Part shown: in pieces, positions 1 through 7,700 of the stretch
Layout of the letters: every line of letters starts with the position of its first letter
Position numbering within the stretch: position 1 is the stretch's first letter
NCBI RefSeq assembly: GCF_014696925.1
Contig: NZ_JACJQY010000009.1
Location: 62,001-126,000, forward strand
Source of the DNA: Phormidium tenue FACHB-1050
Lineage (GTDB): Bacteria > Cyanobacteriota > Cyanobacteriia > Pseudanabaenales > Pseudanabaenaceae
Direction: 5' to 3'
Length of the DNA stretch: 64,000 nucleotides
Program-made: the position numbers and the translations under genes
Notes under the pieces: generated by a model
Told to the model about the DNA's origin: nothing
Seen by the model: only the letters and a program-made list of their open reading frames with translations
Databases searched by the model: none

Positions 1-796
1 AACAAATGCCTGCGGCTTCCAAAAAGCCAATTACAGGATATTGGATGGCTCTGACGCGATCGGCGGCATATTTACGACGGCTATTTTGTTCTGATTCTTG
101 CTTAAAACGCTCGACTTCATAGGATTCTGTGGCAAAGGCACGAACGAGACGAATGCCGCTAAAAATTTCAGATAGTAAGGCAGCGAGATTGGAAACTTGA
201 TCTTGACTGCGACGGCTGAGGCTCAACATGCGATCGCCAAACCATGCAATTAACAAAGCAATTAGGGGTGCAACGGCAAGCGTAGTCAGGGTTAAAATCC
301 AGTTCAAATAAATCATGTACGCCAGTACAAAAATCAATTGCAAGACTGACGGAATGAATTGATGGAAAAACTTGCCGATGACTTCTCCAATGCGATCAAT
401 ATCTTCAGTCAATCGATAGGACAAATCTCCAGTACGCGACTCCGCAAAATAATCCAAATCAAGGGTTTGCAAATGGGAGTACACATCCACACGCAAATCT
501 CTTGCTGCATTCAAAGCTGCCTGAGCCATCATCGAGTCCTGTCCGTACTGCCCCAAGCCCCGAAACACAAACATGACTACGGTGAAAATGGCGATCTGAA
601 TAATCGCATTGACATCCCCCTTGCCTAAAGCTTGAGCAACTCGCCCTAAAAGTTCAGCAAGTAGAGGCATTGTACCGATAAAGACTAACGTGCATAAAAA
701 TGCTTTAGCAATGAGAAAACGTTGGGGATAAACGTAATCTCGCATCTGCCAGTAGGAAGAGCGCTTTGAAGATTTCCCTAAAGATCGTTGTTTCAA
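1..796 (-). CDS. ABC exporter, N-terminal part (runs off left edge)
   Basis: N-terminal membrane part of an ABC exporter half-transporter (MsbA/HlyB-like type I exporter), which would pump a lipid, peptide or drug across the inner membrane. The reverse strand reads through several hydrophobic helices with the family-typical stretches AARDLRVDVYSHLQTLDLDYF and TGDLSYRLTEDIDRIGEVI, then SLSRRSQDQVSNLAALLSEI, all in the transmembrane domain. The ATPase domain lies beyond the left edge, so substrate and partner cannot be judged. Start is uncertain: a TTG at 796 keeps a plausible N-terminus ending SSYWQ, while the first ATG is at 745. Neither has a convincing ribosome binding site. Confidence 0.85.
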   Translation of the reverse strand, partial: MKQRSLGKSSKRSSYWQMRDYVYPQRFLIAKAFLCTLVFIGTMPLLAELLGRVAQALGKGDVNAIIQIAIFTVVMFVFRGLGQYGQDSMMAQAALNAARDLRVDVYSHLQTLDLDYFAESRTGDLSYRLTEDIDRIGEVIGKFFHQFIPSVLQLIFVLAYMIYLNWILTLTTLAVAPLIALLIAWFGDRMLSLSRRSQDQVSNLAALLSEIFSGIRLVRAFATESYEVERFKQESEQNSRRKYAADRVRAIQYPVIGFLEAAGIC

Positions 797-843
797 ACTC
801 GTAGCTCAAATGTTTGCAATTCACCAAAGATAAGTTTCTCACT

Positions 844-939
844 TTATCGCACCAACTCGCCGCGATCGCATTGCCTATCATCAGCATAAACTATGCGATA
901 TCGCTGTCCAACAGCACGGACGCTGTAATAACCATCTAA
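844..939 (-). pseudogene. remnant of a RelE-type toxin
   Basis: The reverse strand here reads LDGYYSVRAVGQRYRIVY followed by about fourteen more codons and a stop. The YxSVRAxGQRYRIxY stretch is characteristic of the C-terminal half of RelE-type mRNA-cleaving toxins. There is no start codon and no room for the N-terminal half: the stop of the neighbouring lipoprotein gene (on the same strand) is immediately upstream. I read it as a decayed fragment of a toxin-antitoxin locus; no antitoxin partner is visible. Confidence 0.55.
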
Positions 940-942
940 ATC

Positions 943-1803
943 CTAATTTGTGGGAATGAGAGCGAAGCTATTGGCAAATTGGTCAAATGCTGTGGAATTT
1001 GGGCTATTAGAAGCATTTTGAGCATCAGGTTGGAAATAGCTGACTGTATAGATAAATTTATTGGCTTCCAGAGTTAATACTTTGACTTTCCAGCCTGTGG
1101 AGTTACTGGACGAATCACCAGTCTCGCCTGCAAATTTTTGGGTGAATTCCTTTTTCGAGCCAGACTTTGCCCCTTTGACTTTGGGATCAAAAGGAACTTC
1201 TTTTAGATCTGTGATATTTTCAGCACTATTAGAGGCGATCGCTTTGCTATCAATCGGTTGTCTTGATATCACCGTATAGATTTGCTGTTTTTGTTGTAGT
1301 TGTTTCACTAAATCATTTTTATTTAGTCCCTTAGCAATATCTCGACTAGGTGTAAAAATTACTGTACTTGCCCCTGAAGTTTCTAAACCGAGATCGATCG
1401 CTTGCCAGTCGGCAGGATAGCGGAGGGTATAACCTGTACCTGTGTATTTTCCTGTTGTTTCGGGTTTAGCATCCTCAGAACCGCAAATCTCAATTTTGCT
1501 AGCATCTTGATTGGTCTGCAAGGTGTAGCGCATATCTTCAGCAATCAGTTTGATTTCCAATCCCTCTTGAGTCGGAGCCGAGGTTTGACATAAATCGCTA
1601 ATATTTGCTAGCTGCGGTTTTTGAGACTCTGCCACGATCGCTACATTAGGCGACAGATTAAGCTGCGATCGCAAATAACTAATTGCTTTTTCAGTCGCAA
1701 GATTATTAGTTGGTGCAGTCGGGCTAGTCACTGGAGTCTGCTGACAGCTAAAAAGCAATCCCGCGATCGCGAAAATTCCGATATAGGTTTGAAACTTTGG
1801 CAT
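943..1803 (-). CDS. putative lipoprotein of unknown function
   Basis: About 286 residues starting MPKFQTYIGIFAIAGLLFSC. A short basic N-terminus, a hydrophobic helix and the lipobox LLFSC indicate a lipoprotein with the acylated cysteine near residue 20. An upstream in-frame ATG at 1818 would add five residues; I prefer 1803 because the signal peptide then has normal length. The rest is soluble, beginning with a Pro/Thr-rich linker; a stretch near the middle (TGYTLRYPADWQAIDLG) resembles the PsbP-like fold seen in several cyanobacterial lipoproteins, but that is only a guess. It is transcribed divergently from the MAPEG gene with only 35 bp between the starts. Confidence 0.7.
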   Translation of the reverse strand: MPKFQTYIGIFAIAGLLFSCQQTPVTSPTAPTNNLATEKAISYLRSQLNLSPNVAIVAESQKPQLANISDLCQTSAPTQEGLEIKLIAEDMRYTLQTNQDASKIEICGSEDAKPETTGKYTGTGYTLRYPADWQAIDLGLETSGASTVIFTPSRDIAKGLNKNDLVKQLQQKQQIYTVISRQPIDSKAIASNSAENITDLKEVPFDPKVKGAKSGSKKEFTQKFAGETGDSSSNSTGWKVKVLTLEANKFIYTVSYFQPDAQNASNSPNSTAFDQFANSFALIPTN

Positions 1804-1838
1804 AACATAAAACGACATATCGCCACTATCTTAACTAA

Positions 1839-2246
1839 ATGGACATCAAAACTCTCGTATTTCCTGCGATCGCTACGATCGGTGCATTGCTCCTTTACTT
1901 TGGCTTAGGTATCGGTGTGGGCGTAGCGCGGGTTAAATACAAAATTATGCCTCCCCAAACTACAGGCAACGAAGACTTCGAGCGAGTCTATCGCGCTCAC
2001 CAAAACACATTGGAGCAAATTGTAATTTTTCTGCCAGCCCTATGGCTATTCAGTATTTTTGTGAACCCAAATGTGGGGGCAATCTTAGGTGCTGTATGGA
2101 TTGTGGGACGCATCGCCTATGCGTGGGGATATTATATTGAAGCCAGCAAACGCGCCGCAGGAAATGCGATCGCTTCTTTATCGACCCTTGCTCTCCTCTT
2201 TGGCACACTTTTTAACCTTGTACAGGGACTATTCTTTGCTGGTTAA
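1839..2246 (+). CDS. MAPEG family membrane protein
   Basis: 135 residues with four hydrophobic segments. The loop FERVYRAHQNTLEQIVIFLP is the signature of MAPEG proteins (membrane-associated proteins in eicosanoid and glutathione metabolism), integral proteins that often have glutathione transferase or peroxidase activity. Arg and Glu residues in this loop match the family's conserved glutathione-contacting positions. Length is normal for bacterial MAPEG members. Substrate is unknown. The gene is followed directly by a run of hairpins (2249-2459). Confidence 0.85.
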   Translation: MDIKTLVFPAIATIGALLLYFGLGIGVGVARVKYKIMPPQTTGNEDFERVYRAHQNTLEQIVIFLPALWLFSIFVNPNVGAILGAVWIVGRIAYAWGYYIEASKRAAGNAIASLSTLALLFGTLFNLVQGLFFAG

Positions 2247-2248
2247 AA

Positions 2249-2300
2249 TAGCCAAGAACTCAAGTTCTTGGCTAAAAGCTCAAGTCCACTGAAGTGGACT
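2249..2300. repeat. two adjacent short perfect inverted repeats
   Basis: Two back-to-back palindromes: arms of 12 nt (2249-2260 / 2263-2274) and of 8 nt (2283-2290 / 2293-2300), each with a 2-nt spacer. They begin three bases after the MAPEG stop and could serve as its terminator. Confidence 0.7.
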
Positions 2301-2335
2301 AAAAAATACTTTCAATTAAACTGTTTCAAATTGCC

Positions 2336-2382
2336 AAAGCCCTTAAAGTTGCGCCCCTGCGGGGCGCAACTTTAAGGGCTTT
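2336..2382. repeat. perfect 22-bp palindrome, 3-nt spacer
   Basis: Arms 2336-2357 and 2361-2382 are exact reverse complements around the spacer TGC. The stem is GC-rich in the centre (GCGCCCC/GGGGCGC) and AT-rich outside. Same architecture as the other intergenic hairpins of this window. Confidence 0.85.
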
Positions 2383-2437
2383 AATTGGTAATTGCACTTG
2401 ATTGCAGAGCTATTTGTGAGTAGGCAAGCGTTATCAG

Positions 2438-2459
2438 ACAAGGGGCTTAAGCCCCTTGT
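2438..2459. repeat. 22-bp perfect palindrome
   Basis: Self-complementary 22-mer centred on GGGGCTTAAGCCCC, without spacer, between the MAPEG and DUF1499 genes. The rest of the gap 2247-2542 shows no other feature. Confidence 0.7.
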
Positions 2460-2542
2460 TCCTATTGATGGATGGATAGAAAGAGTCTATAGGTGTCATA
2501 ATCATTTGCGTATAAATACTCAGCGAAACTAACAATATCTAT

Positions 2543-3064
2543 ATGTCTAAACTTGTCGCGATCGCCGCGAGCTTATACTTTGTTACCCTTGCTTATTTCG
2601 GATTTGTCCCTGCTGCTTCGGCACATACACTCAACTATTCTCTAAATTCTGCGATCGCAACACCTATGGCAATTTTTTCTTTTTCTGGCACACGTCCTAC
2701 AAATATCGGTGTAACCGATGGCAAACTGCTTGCTTGCCCCGATTCTCCCAACTGTGTCTCTAGCCAAAGCACCGACGCAGAACATAAGATCGCACCTTTA
2801 ACTTACACAGGCGATCCTGCTAAGGCGTTAGCAGATCTTAAGGCGGTAATTGAAAACATGCCCCGCACCAAAATTATTACCGCCGAAGGTAACTATATTT
2901 ACGCTGAATTTACTAGTGCTTTCATGGGTTATGTCGATGATGTTGAGTTTTACCTCAATACTGACAAAGGTATTATTGAGGTACGTTCAGCTTCTCGTCT
3001 AGGTAAGTCGGATCTTGGAGTCAACCGCGATCGCGTTGAAGCCATTCGCACCCAACTTGCTTAA
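2543..3064 (+). CDS. DUF1499 domain protein, exported
   Basis: 173 residues. The N-terminus (MSKLVAIAASLYFVTLAYFG, then a hydrophobic run ending near ASA) is a signal peptide or membrane anchor. The body carries the DUF1499 hallmark LLACPDSPNCVSSQ near residue 55, followed by the usual strand pattern with AEFTSAFMGYVDDVEFYL and IEVRSASRLGKSDLGVNRDR. DUF1499 proteins are common in cyanobacteria and plastids; their biochemical role is not established. A perfect hairpin with a T-tract starts two bases after the stop. Confidence 0.9.
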   Translation: MSKLVAIAASLYFVTLAYFGFVPAASAHTLNYSLNSAIATPMAIFSFSGTRPTNIGVTDGKLLACPDSPNCVSSQSTDAEHKIAPLTYTGDPAKALADLKAVIENMPRTKIITAEGNYIYAEFTSAFMGYVDDVEFYLNTDKGIIEVRSASRLGKSDLGVNRDRVEAIRTQLA

Positions 3065-3065
3065 T

Positions 3066-3098
3066 AAAAAACAAAATGGCTACGCCATTTTGTTTTTT
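3066..3098 (+). terminator. intrinsic terminator-like hairpin after the DUF1499 gene
   Basis: 15-bp perfect stem (3066-3080 / 3084-3098) with loop TAC, A-tract on the 5' side and T-tract on the 3' side, starting two bases after the stop codon. Confidence 0.8.
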
Positions 3099-3110
3099 GA
3101 AAACCCAAAC

Positions 3111-3161
3111 TCAGAGATACTGTAAAAGTGTTGCAAAACAACACTTTTACAGTATCTCTGA
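3111..3161. repeat. perfect 23-bp palindrome
   Basis: Arms 3111-3133 and 3139-3161 are exact reverse complements with a 5-nt spacer. The inner stem AAAGTGTTG/CAACACTTT also occurs at 45032-45082, so the two are related. Confidence 0.85.
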
Positions 3162-3219
3162 GGATTCACGTCACTAGTCATTGCTGTAAAATCAGTAGAA
3201 TTATCCCAATAATCTTAGG

Positions 3220-3256
3220 AAAGATAAAGAGCGCACTTTGTGCGCTCTTTATCTTT
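3220..3256. repeat. perfect 17-bp hairpin, 3-nt spacer
   Basis: Arms 3220-3236 and 3240-3256 around TTT; the stem ends in GAGCGCAC/GTGCGCTC and is followed by a T-rich tail. It lies in the 315-bp gap between the DUF1499 gene and ccmK. Confidence 0.8.
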
Positions 3257-3379
3257 TGTTATATCGCAAATAAACAATGCATATCACTCAATCGATACCA
3301 TTGAGATTTATGATTGATATTGATAAAAAACCGTTATTTGATTATTTAACTAGCTTATTTACAAGCTCAAGGAAATCTT

Positions 3380-3706
3380 ATGGGAATCGCAGTTGGTTTG
3401 GTTGAGGTACTGGGTCATCCTCCCGCACTTTCCGTCGCTGACACAATGGTCAAAGCCGCGAATGTAACTTTTGTGGGCTACGAGAAAGTAAGCGGCGCAC
3501 GCCTAACCATTATCATCCGTGGACCAGTTGGCGATGTCCAAAAAGCTGTCGCCGCAGGTGTAGAAGCAGCTAAAAAAATTGAAGTCTTGAGTTCCAAGGA
3601 TAAGGCTCTATTTTTGTCGGCTACTGTAATTCCTCGTCCCCATGCCAATGTCGAAGTAATTACTAAGACTATGCAATTTAGCGAAGCTATGGAGCAGTTT
3701 CGTTAA
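3380..3706 (+). CDS. ccmK: CcmK-type carboxysome shell protein
   Basis: Single BMC domain of 108 residues, a hexamer-forming tile of the beta-carboxysome shell. MGIAVGLVEVLGHPPALSVAD, MVKAANVTFVGYEKVSGARL and the C-terminal PRPHANVEV..TMQFSEAMEQF align with CcmK2-type proteins; the pore-loop region reads KVSGAR where CcmK2 usually has KIGSGR. Between strands there are a few extra residues (KIEVLSSKDKALFLSA) compared with typical CcmK. The gene stands alone here, away from any ccmLMNO cluster, as satellite ccmK paralogues often do; I cannot assign a paralogue number. AAGGAA precedes the ATG as ribosome binding site. aroQ follows 36 bp downstream on the same strand. Confidence 0.92.
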   Translation: MGIAVGLVEVLGHPPALSVADTMVKAANVTFVGYEKVSGARLTIIIRGPVGDVQKAVAAGVEAAKKIEVLSSKDKALFLSATVIPRPHANVEVITKTMQFSEAMEQFR

Positions 3707-3742
3707 TCAGGAAAAGGAAAAAAGGAAAAATATATTTAAAGA

Positions 3743-4180
3743 ATGAAAATTCTGGTTTTGCATGGACCAAACCTCAATATGCTCGGCTTGCGAGAGCCAG
3801 AGGTATATGGCAGCACTACATTGACACAAATTAACGATCGCCTAACTCAAGATGCAATAGAGTTAGGCGCAGAGTTGAGCTTTTTGCAATCCAATCATGA
3901 GGGTGTGCTAATTGATAAAATTCATGCTGCTTTTCAGGTACAGCAAGGAATTTTGATCAATCCTGGTGGGCTTACGCATACGAGTGTGGCGCTTAGAGAT
4001 GCGATCGCCTCAGTGAATATTCCTACCGTCGAAGTACATCTCAGCAATATTCATAAGCGCGAGGAATTTCGCCATCATTCATTTATTGCACCGATCGCGA
4101 TTGGGCAGATTTGTGGGTTTGGCGCGGAGAGCTATCGTTTAGGCTTACGCGCATTAGTGAATCATTTAAAACCGATATAG
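3743..4180 (+). CDS. aroQ: type II 3-dehydroquinate dehydratase
   Basis: 145 residues, the usual size of the dodecameric type II enzyme that converts 3-dehydroquinate to 3-dehydroshikimate in the shikimate pathway. The opening [20 protein letters not shown] supplies the substrate-binding Asn12 and active-site Arg17, with catalytic Tyr22 just after; [23 protein letters not shown] and the catalytic His in [15 protein letters not shown] follow in order. Thirty-six base pairs separate it from ccmK, so co-transcription is possible though no functional tie is known. Confidence 0.96.
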   Translation: MKILVLHGPNLNMLGLREPEVYGSTTLTQINDRLTQDAIELGAELSFLQSNHEGVLIDKIHAAFQVQQGILINPGGLTHTSVALRDAIASVNIPTVEVHLSNIHKREEFRHHSFIAPIAIGQICGFGAESYRLGLRALVNHLKPI

Positions 4181-4240
4181 TAAAGACAATAATTTTGCGC
4201 CGCCTCTAGTTGGATCTGTTGTTGAAATAACAAACTAGTC

Positions 4241-4381
4241 ATGGAAATAATTTGGCTGGTTTTAGGTGTGTTGCTATCGTCTCGGTTATTTAAAGAAAAA
4301 CCCAAGAAGAGAATGGCGGCGCTTCTCGCCGCCATTCTCTTCTTGGGTTTTATGTCCTCATACACTTGGCGACAGCTATAA
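4241..4381 (+). CDS. possible 46-residue small membrane protein read through a palindrome
   Basis: An uninterrupted frame from ATG 4241 to TAA 4381 encodes MEIIWLVLGVLLSSRLFKEK, a basic stretch PKKR, a second hydrophobic segment MAALLAAILFLGFM and SSYTWRQL. The second half is encoded by the palindrome at 4298-4350 and its right flank. The apex base that differs from the repeat consensus (CTTCTC instead of CTTCGC) turns an Arg codon into Leu inside the hydrophobic segment. It may be a real two-helix protein or an accidental frame through a repeat; no ribosome binding site is obvious. Confidence 0.3.
   Translation: MEIIWLVLGVLLSSRLFKEKPKKRMAALLAAILFLGFMSSYTWRQL
4298..4381. repeat. GGCGGCG-core palindrome with right end of element
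   Basis: Perfect 24-bp stem (4298-4321 / 4327-4350) with the core GGCGGCG-CTTCT-CGCCGCC, followed by a tail ending GCGACAGCTATA. The tail matches the right end of the copies at 16537 and 58822. The corresponding left end is missing, so this is a partial copy. Confidence 0.8.
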
Positions 4382-4611
4382 CAGATGCTGAGTATCAGTT
4401 CGCTAATCAATATGTCTTCAAACTTCGTGAATTATACAGACAGAAACTTCAAAGTAAATTAAATATTAAAAGAAAACGATTATTAAAATTGGTGCATGGT
4501 GATGAATCTACACTTAAACGGATTGTTGAATATGAACATCTTCGTAATCCCGATAAGTCAGAAGAATTATTGTATGAAAATGCGATTGATCGTCTTGAAA
4601 GAGGTAGGTAA
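4366..4611 (+). pseudogene. 5'-truncated unknown gene, start replaced by repeat
   Basis: The frame encodes about 80 residues of a charged, soluble protein (EYQFANQYVFKLRELYRQ, IKRKRLLKLVHGDESTLKR, DRLERGR). No ATG exists in the open part, which extends back to 4294 through the palindrome; only a TTG at 4366 inside the repeat tail could serve as start. I recognise no family. The simplest reading is a gene whose 5' end was replaced by the palindromic element. Confidence 0.4.
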
Positions 4612-4747
4612 TTAGTTTACAGAAGGAATTAATTCTGTCTGCGTAACGTCAATAAATCCGTTAAAATTAAGAGCAACTCATGATGCAAACAAAGAGCTTT
4701 TTTTGCTCTATATTTTTCCTGTCTGAAACTTAAGGGTTCACTTCACT

Positions 4748-7700
4748 ATGCTAAGCAATTTGGAAGCGGCGATTGTGCAAAACCCTCTAGTTGCATTGGT
4801 CGAAGCAACTGTGCTTTCAGCAGTGGAACAGATGAGTAACCTGAGTAGGCAGGAGATAGATGGGGACAATGGATCATCAACCTGTGTAGTGATTATATCC
4901 AAAGAGCTAAAAGTTTTAGGCATCTTGACACAACAAGACGTGATGCGTCTAGTAACTCAACAGAGGTCGATCGCCAAACTGACGCTTAGGCAATTCTTAA
5001 AACAGCACCGATCGCCATCAGATAGCCTCATAATTTCACAATCTGACTTAAGGAATTTGCGTAATATTAACGCCGCGATCGCCTATTTTGAGTCGTCACA
5101 AATTACGCATTTAGCGATCGTGGACGCGCAAGAACAACTGGTTGGTGTACTCCAGCATGAATCTCTCAAACGTCTGAGAGATTCCATCATTCACGAAGCC
5201 ACTGCTTCGCTCTTTGCTATTCAACAAAAAATTCATGAACGAATTGCCAAGGCAGAACCACTGAAAGATGTATTGGTGGATTTGCTGCAAACGATGGAAA
5301 CCTATCTGCGGGGTAGTAGTTGTTCGATTACACTCTGTATGGATGATAGACGAATGGGAGATGTGATCGCCCATAGCCTACCTCCAGAATATGCAAGGAT
5401 AGTCTCTGAAATGGGATTACCGATCGCGGAGGGCGTGGGTAGCTGCGGGACTGCGGCGTTTCGGCGCGAATTGGTTGTGGTGACGGATATTGAGAATGAT
5501 CCACTATGGCAGAATGACAAAGCCTTTGTCCTCTGCTATGGCTTACAAGCCTGTTCGTCCATGCCGATTTTTGCCAGCGATCGCACTTTATTAGGTACAT
5601 TTGGCATTTACTATCGCGAGCAGAAAGCGCCTCAAGCTCAGGAGCTAGACTGGATCGCTCAGGCTGCCCATATTGCAGGTATAGCGATCGAGCGAGATCG
5701 AGCCATACAAGCTTTGCAGCAACTAAATCACGAACTGGAAAATCGGGTGCAGGTACGAACGCAGGAATTGCAAGAACGGGAACAATTTTTGCAGACGGTA
5801 CTGGATACATTCCCCCTTTCGGTGTTCTGGAAAGATGTTAATTCGGTATATCTGGGATGTAACCAGAATTTTCTGGACGATGCAGGGCTTCAGACGATCG
5901 CGGAGATTATTGGCAAGACAGATCGTGAAATGCCTTGGGGGGAAACGGAAGCCGATCTTTACCGAGCCGACGATCAAGCGGTGATCGAGAGTCAAACCGC
6001 CAAACTGGGGATTGTGGAAACTTTGCACCATGCTAATGGTCAAACCATTTGGTTGGAAACTAATAAGCTTCCCCTCCGCAATCTCCAAGGTGAAGTGATC
6101 GGTGTGTTAGGGACTTACCAAGATATCAGCGATCGCAAAGCCGTAGAACTTGCCTTGCAAGCCAGTGAAGCCAAACTCCGACGGATTACCGAAAGTGTGC
6201 CAGGGATGATTTATCGCTATGTTTTGCACCCTGATGGTCGTGATGAGTTGGTTTATGTCAGCCCTCAAGTGCAGCAGATTTTTGAATTGACTCCTGAAGT
6301 GGTGCTTCAGGATATGAGTTGTCTCTGGGCGCGAGTTCACCCAGAAGATATTCCTATAGCTCAAAGTGCAATTCAGGAGTCGGCTGTTTCTCTACAACCC
6401 TTTTTCATTGAAGAACGTTTGCTCCTGTCTGGAAATCGGATGAAATGGATTCACAGTAGTTCCCAACCCACCCGCCAAGAGAACGGCGACATTACTTGGG
6501 ATGGGGTAGTGATGGATATCAGCGATCGCAAAGCCGTAGAACTTGCCTTGCAAGCCAGTGAAGCCAAATTCCGACGGATTACTGAAAGTGTGCCAGGGAT
6601 GATTTTCCGCTATGTTTTGCATCCTGATGGTCGTGATGAGTTGGTTTATGTCAGCCCTCAAGTGCAGCAGATTTTTGAATTGACTCCTGAAATGGTGCTT
6701 CAGGATATGAGATGTCTCTGGGCGAGATTTCACCCAGAAGATATTCCTATGATTCAAAGTGCCATTCAGGATTCGGCTGTTTCCCTCCAATCCTTTTTAG
6801 TTGAAGGACGTTTACTCCTGCCGAATGAACGGGTGAAATGGATACAAGTTAGCTCCCAGCCCGATCGCCAAGAAAATGGTGATGTTATTTGGGATGGCGT
6901 GGTGATTGATATCAGCGATCGCAAAGCTGTTGAAAAAGCACTGATGCTTAAACAAAAGCATCTCAAAGCACTGATGAACAATATTCCCCATCTTGCTTGG
7001 ATTAAGGATGAACAAGGTCGGGTTATTGCAGTAAATGAACCCTTTGCCCAAGCCTTTGGCGTTTCATCTGAGGAATTAGTCGGTAAAACAGCTCATGATA
7101 TTTTCCCAGCAGACTTGGCTCAAGCCTATCATGACGATGACGTTGAGGTCTTACAATCTGGTCAACGCAAGGTGGTGGTGGAGCGTGGCGCACTGGCTGA
7201 TGGCACTTTGGGGTGGTTTGAAACGACTAAAACACCCTTTCGGGATGATCAGCTAAACATTGCAGGAACCGTGGGGATTGCGGCGAATATCACTGAGCTT
7301 AAAATGATGGAGCTGTCGTTAAAAGCCAGTGAGCGCCGCTATGCCAGTCTCGCTGCGGCGGCTCCAGTCGCTATTTTCCGCTTTGATGAGCCACTCAACT
7401 GTGTTTATGTCAACGAACGCTGGAGTGCTCTGAGTGGGCGACCGATGGAATCAGCCTTGGGACATGGTTGGATGGAGTCAGTGCATCCCGAAGACAGAGA
7501 GCAACGCATTGCCGAATGGGCGGGATACTATGCCCAATCTAATTCTGAAGATCTAGTCATTCATGGCAGCGAAGGTCGGCATCTCCGTCCAGATGGCACT
7601 ACAACTTGGTGTTATATCCAAGCGGCGAAGGAATTCGATGATGATGGCAACGTAGTGGGCTACATCGGCACGCTGACCGATATTACCGATCGCAAAAATA

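Noticed and set aside
4162-4410. Reverse-strand frame covering the repeat between aroQ and the next gene
   Set aside because: It exists because the palindrome reads open on both strands; it overlaps the aroQ end and shows no family motif.
5302-5810. Long open frames on the reverse strand inside the giant kinase gene
   Set aside because: They are antisense to a well-supported multi-domain kinase, have no recognisable motif and no ribosome binding site.
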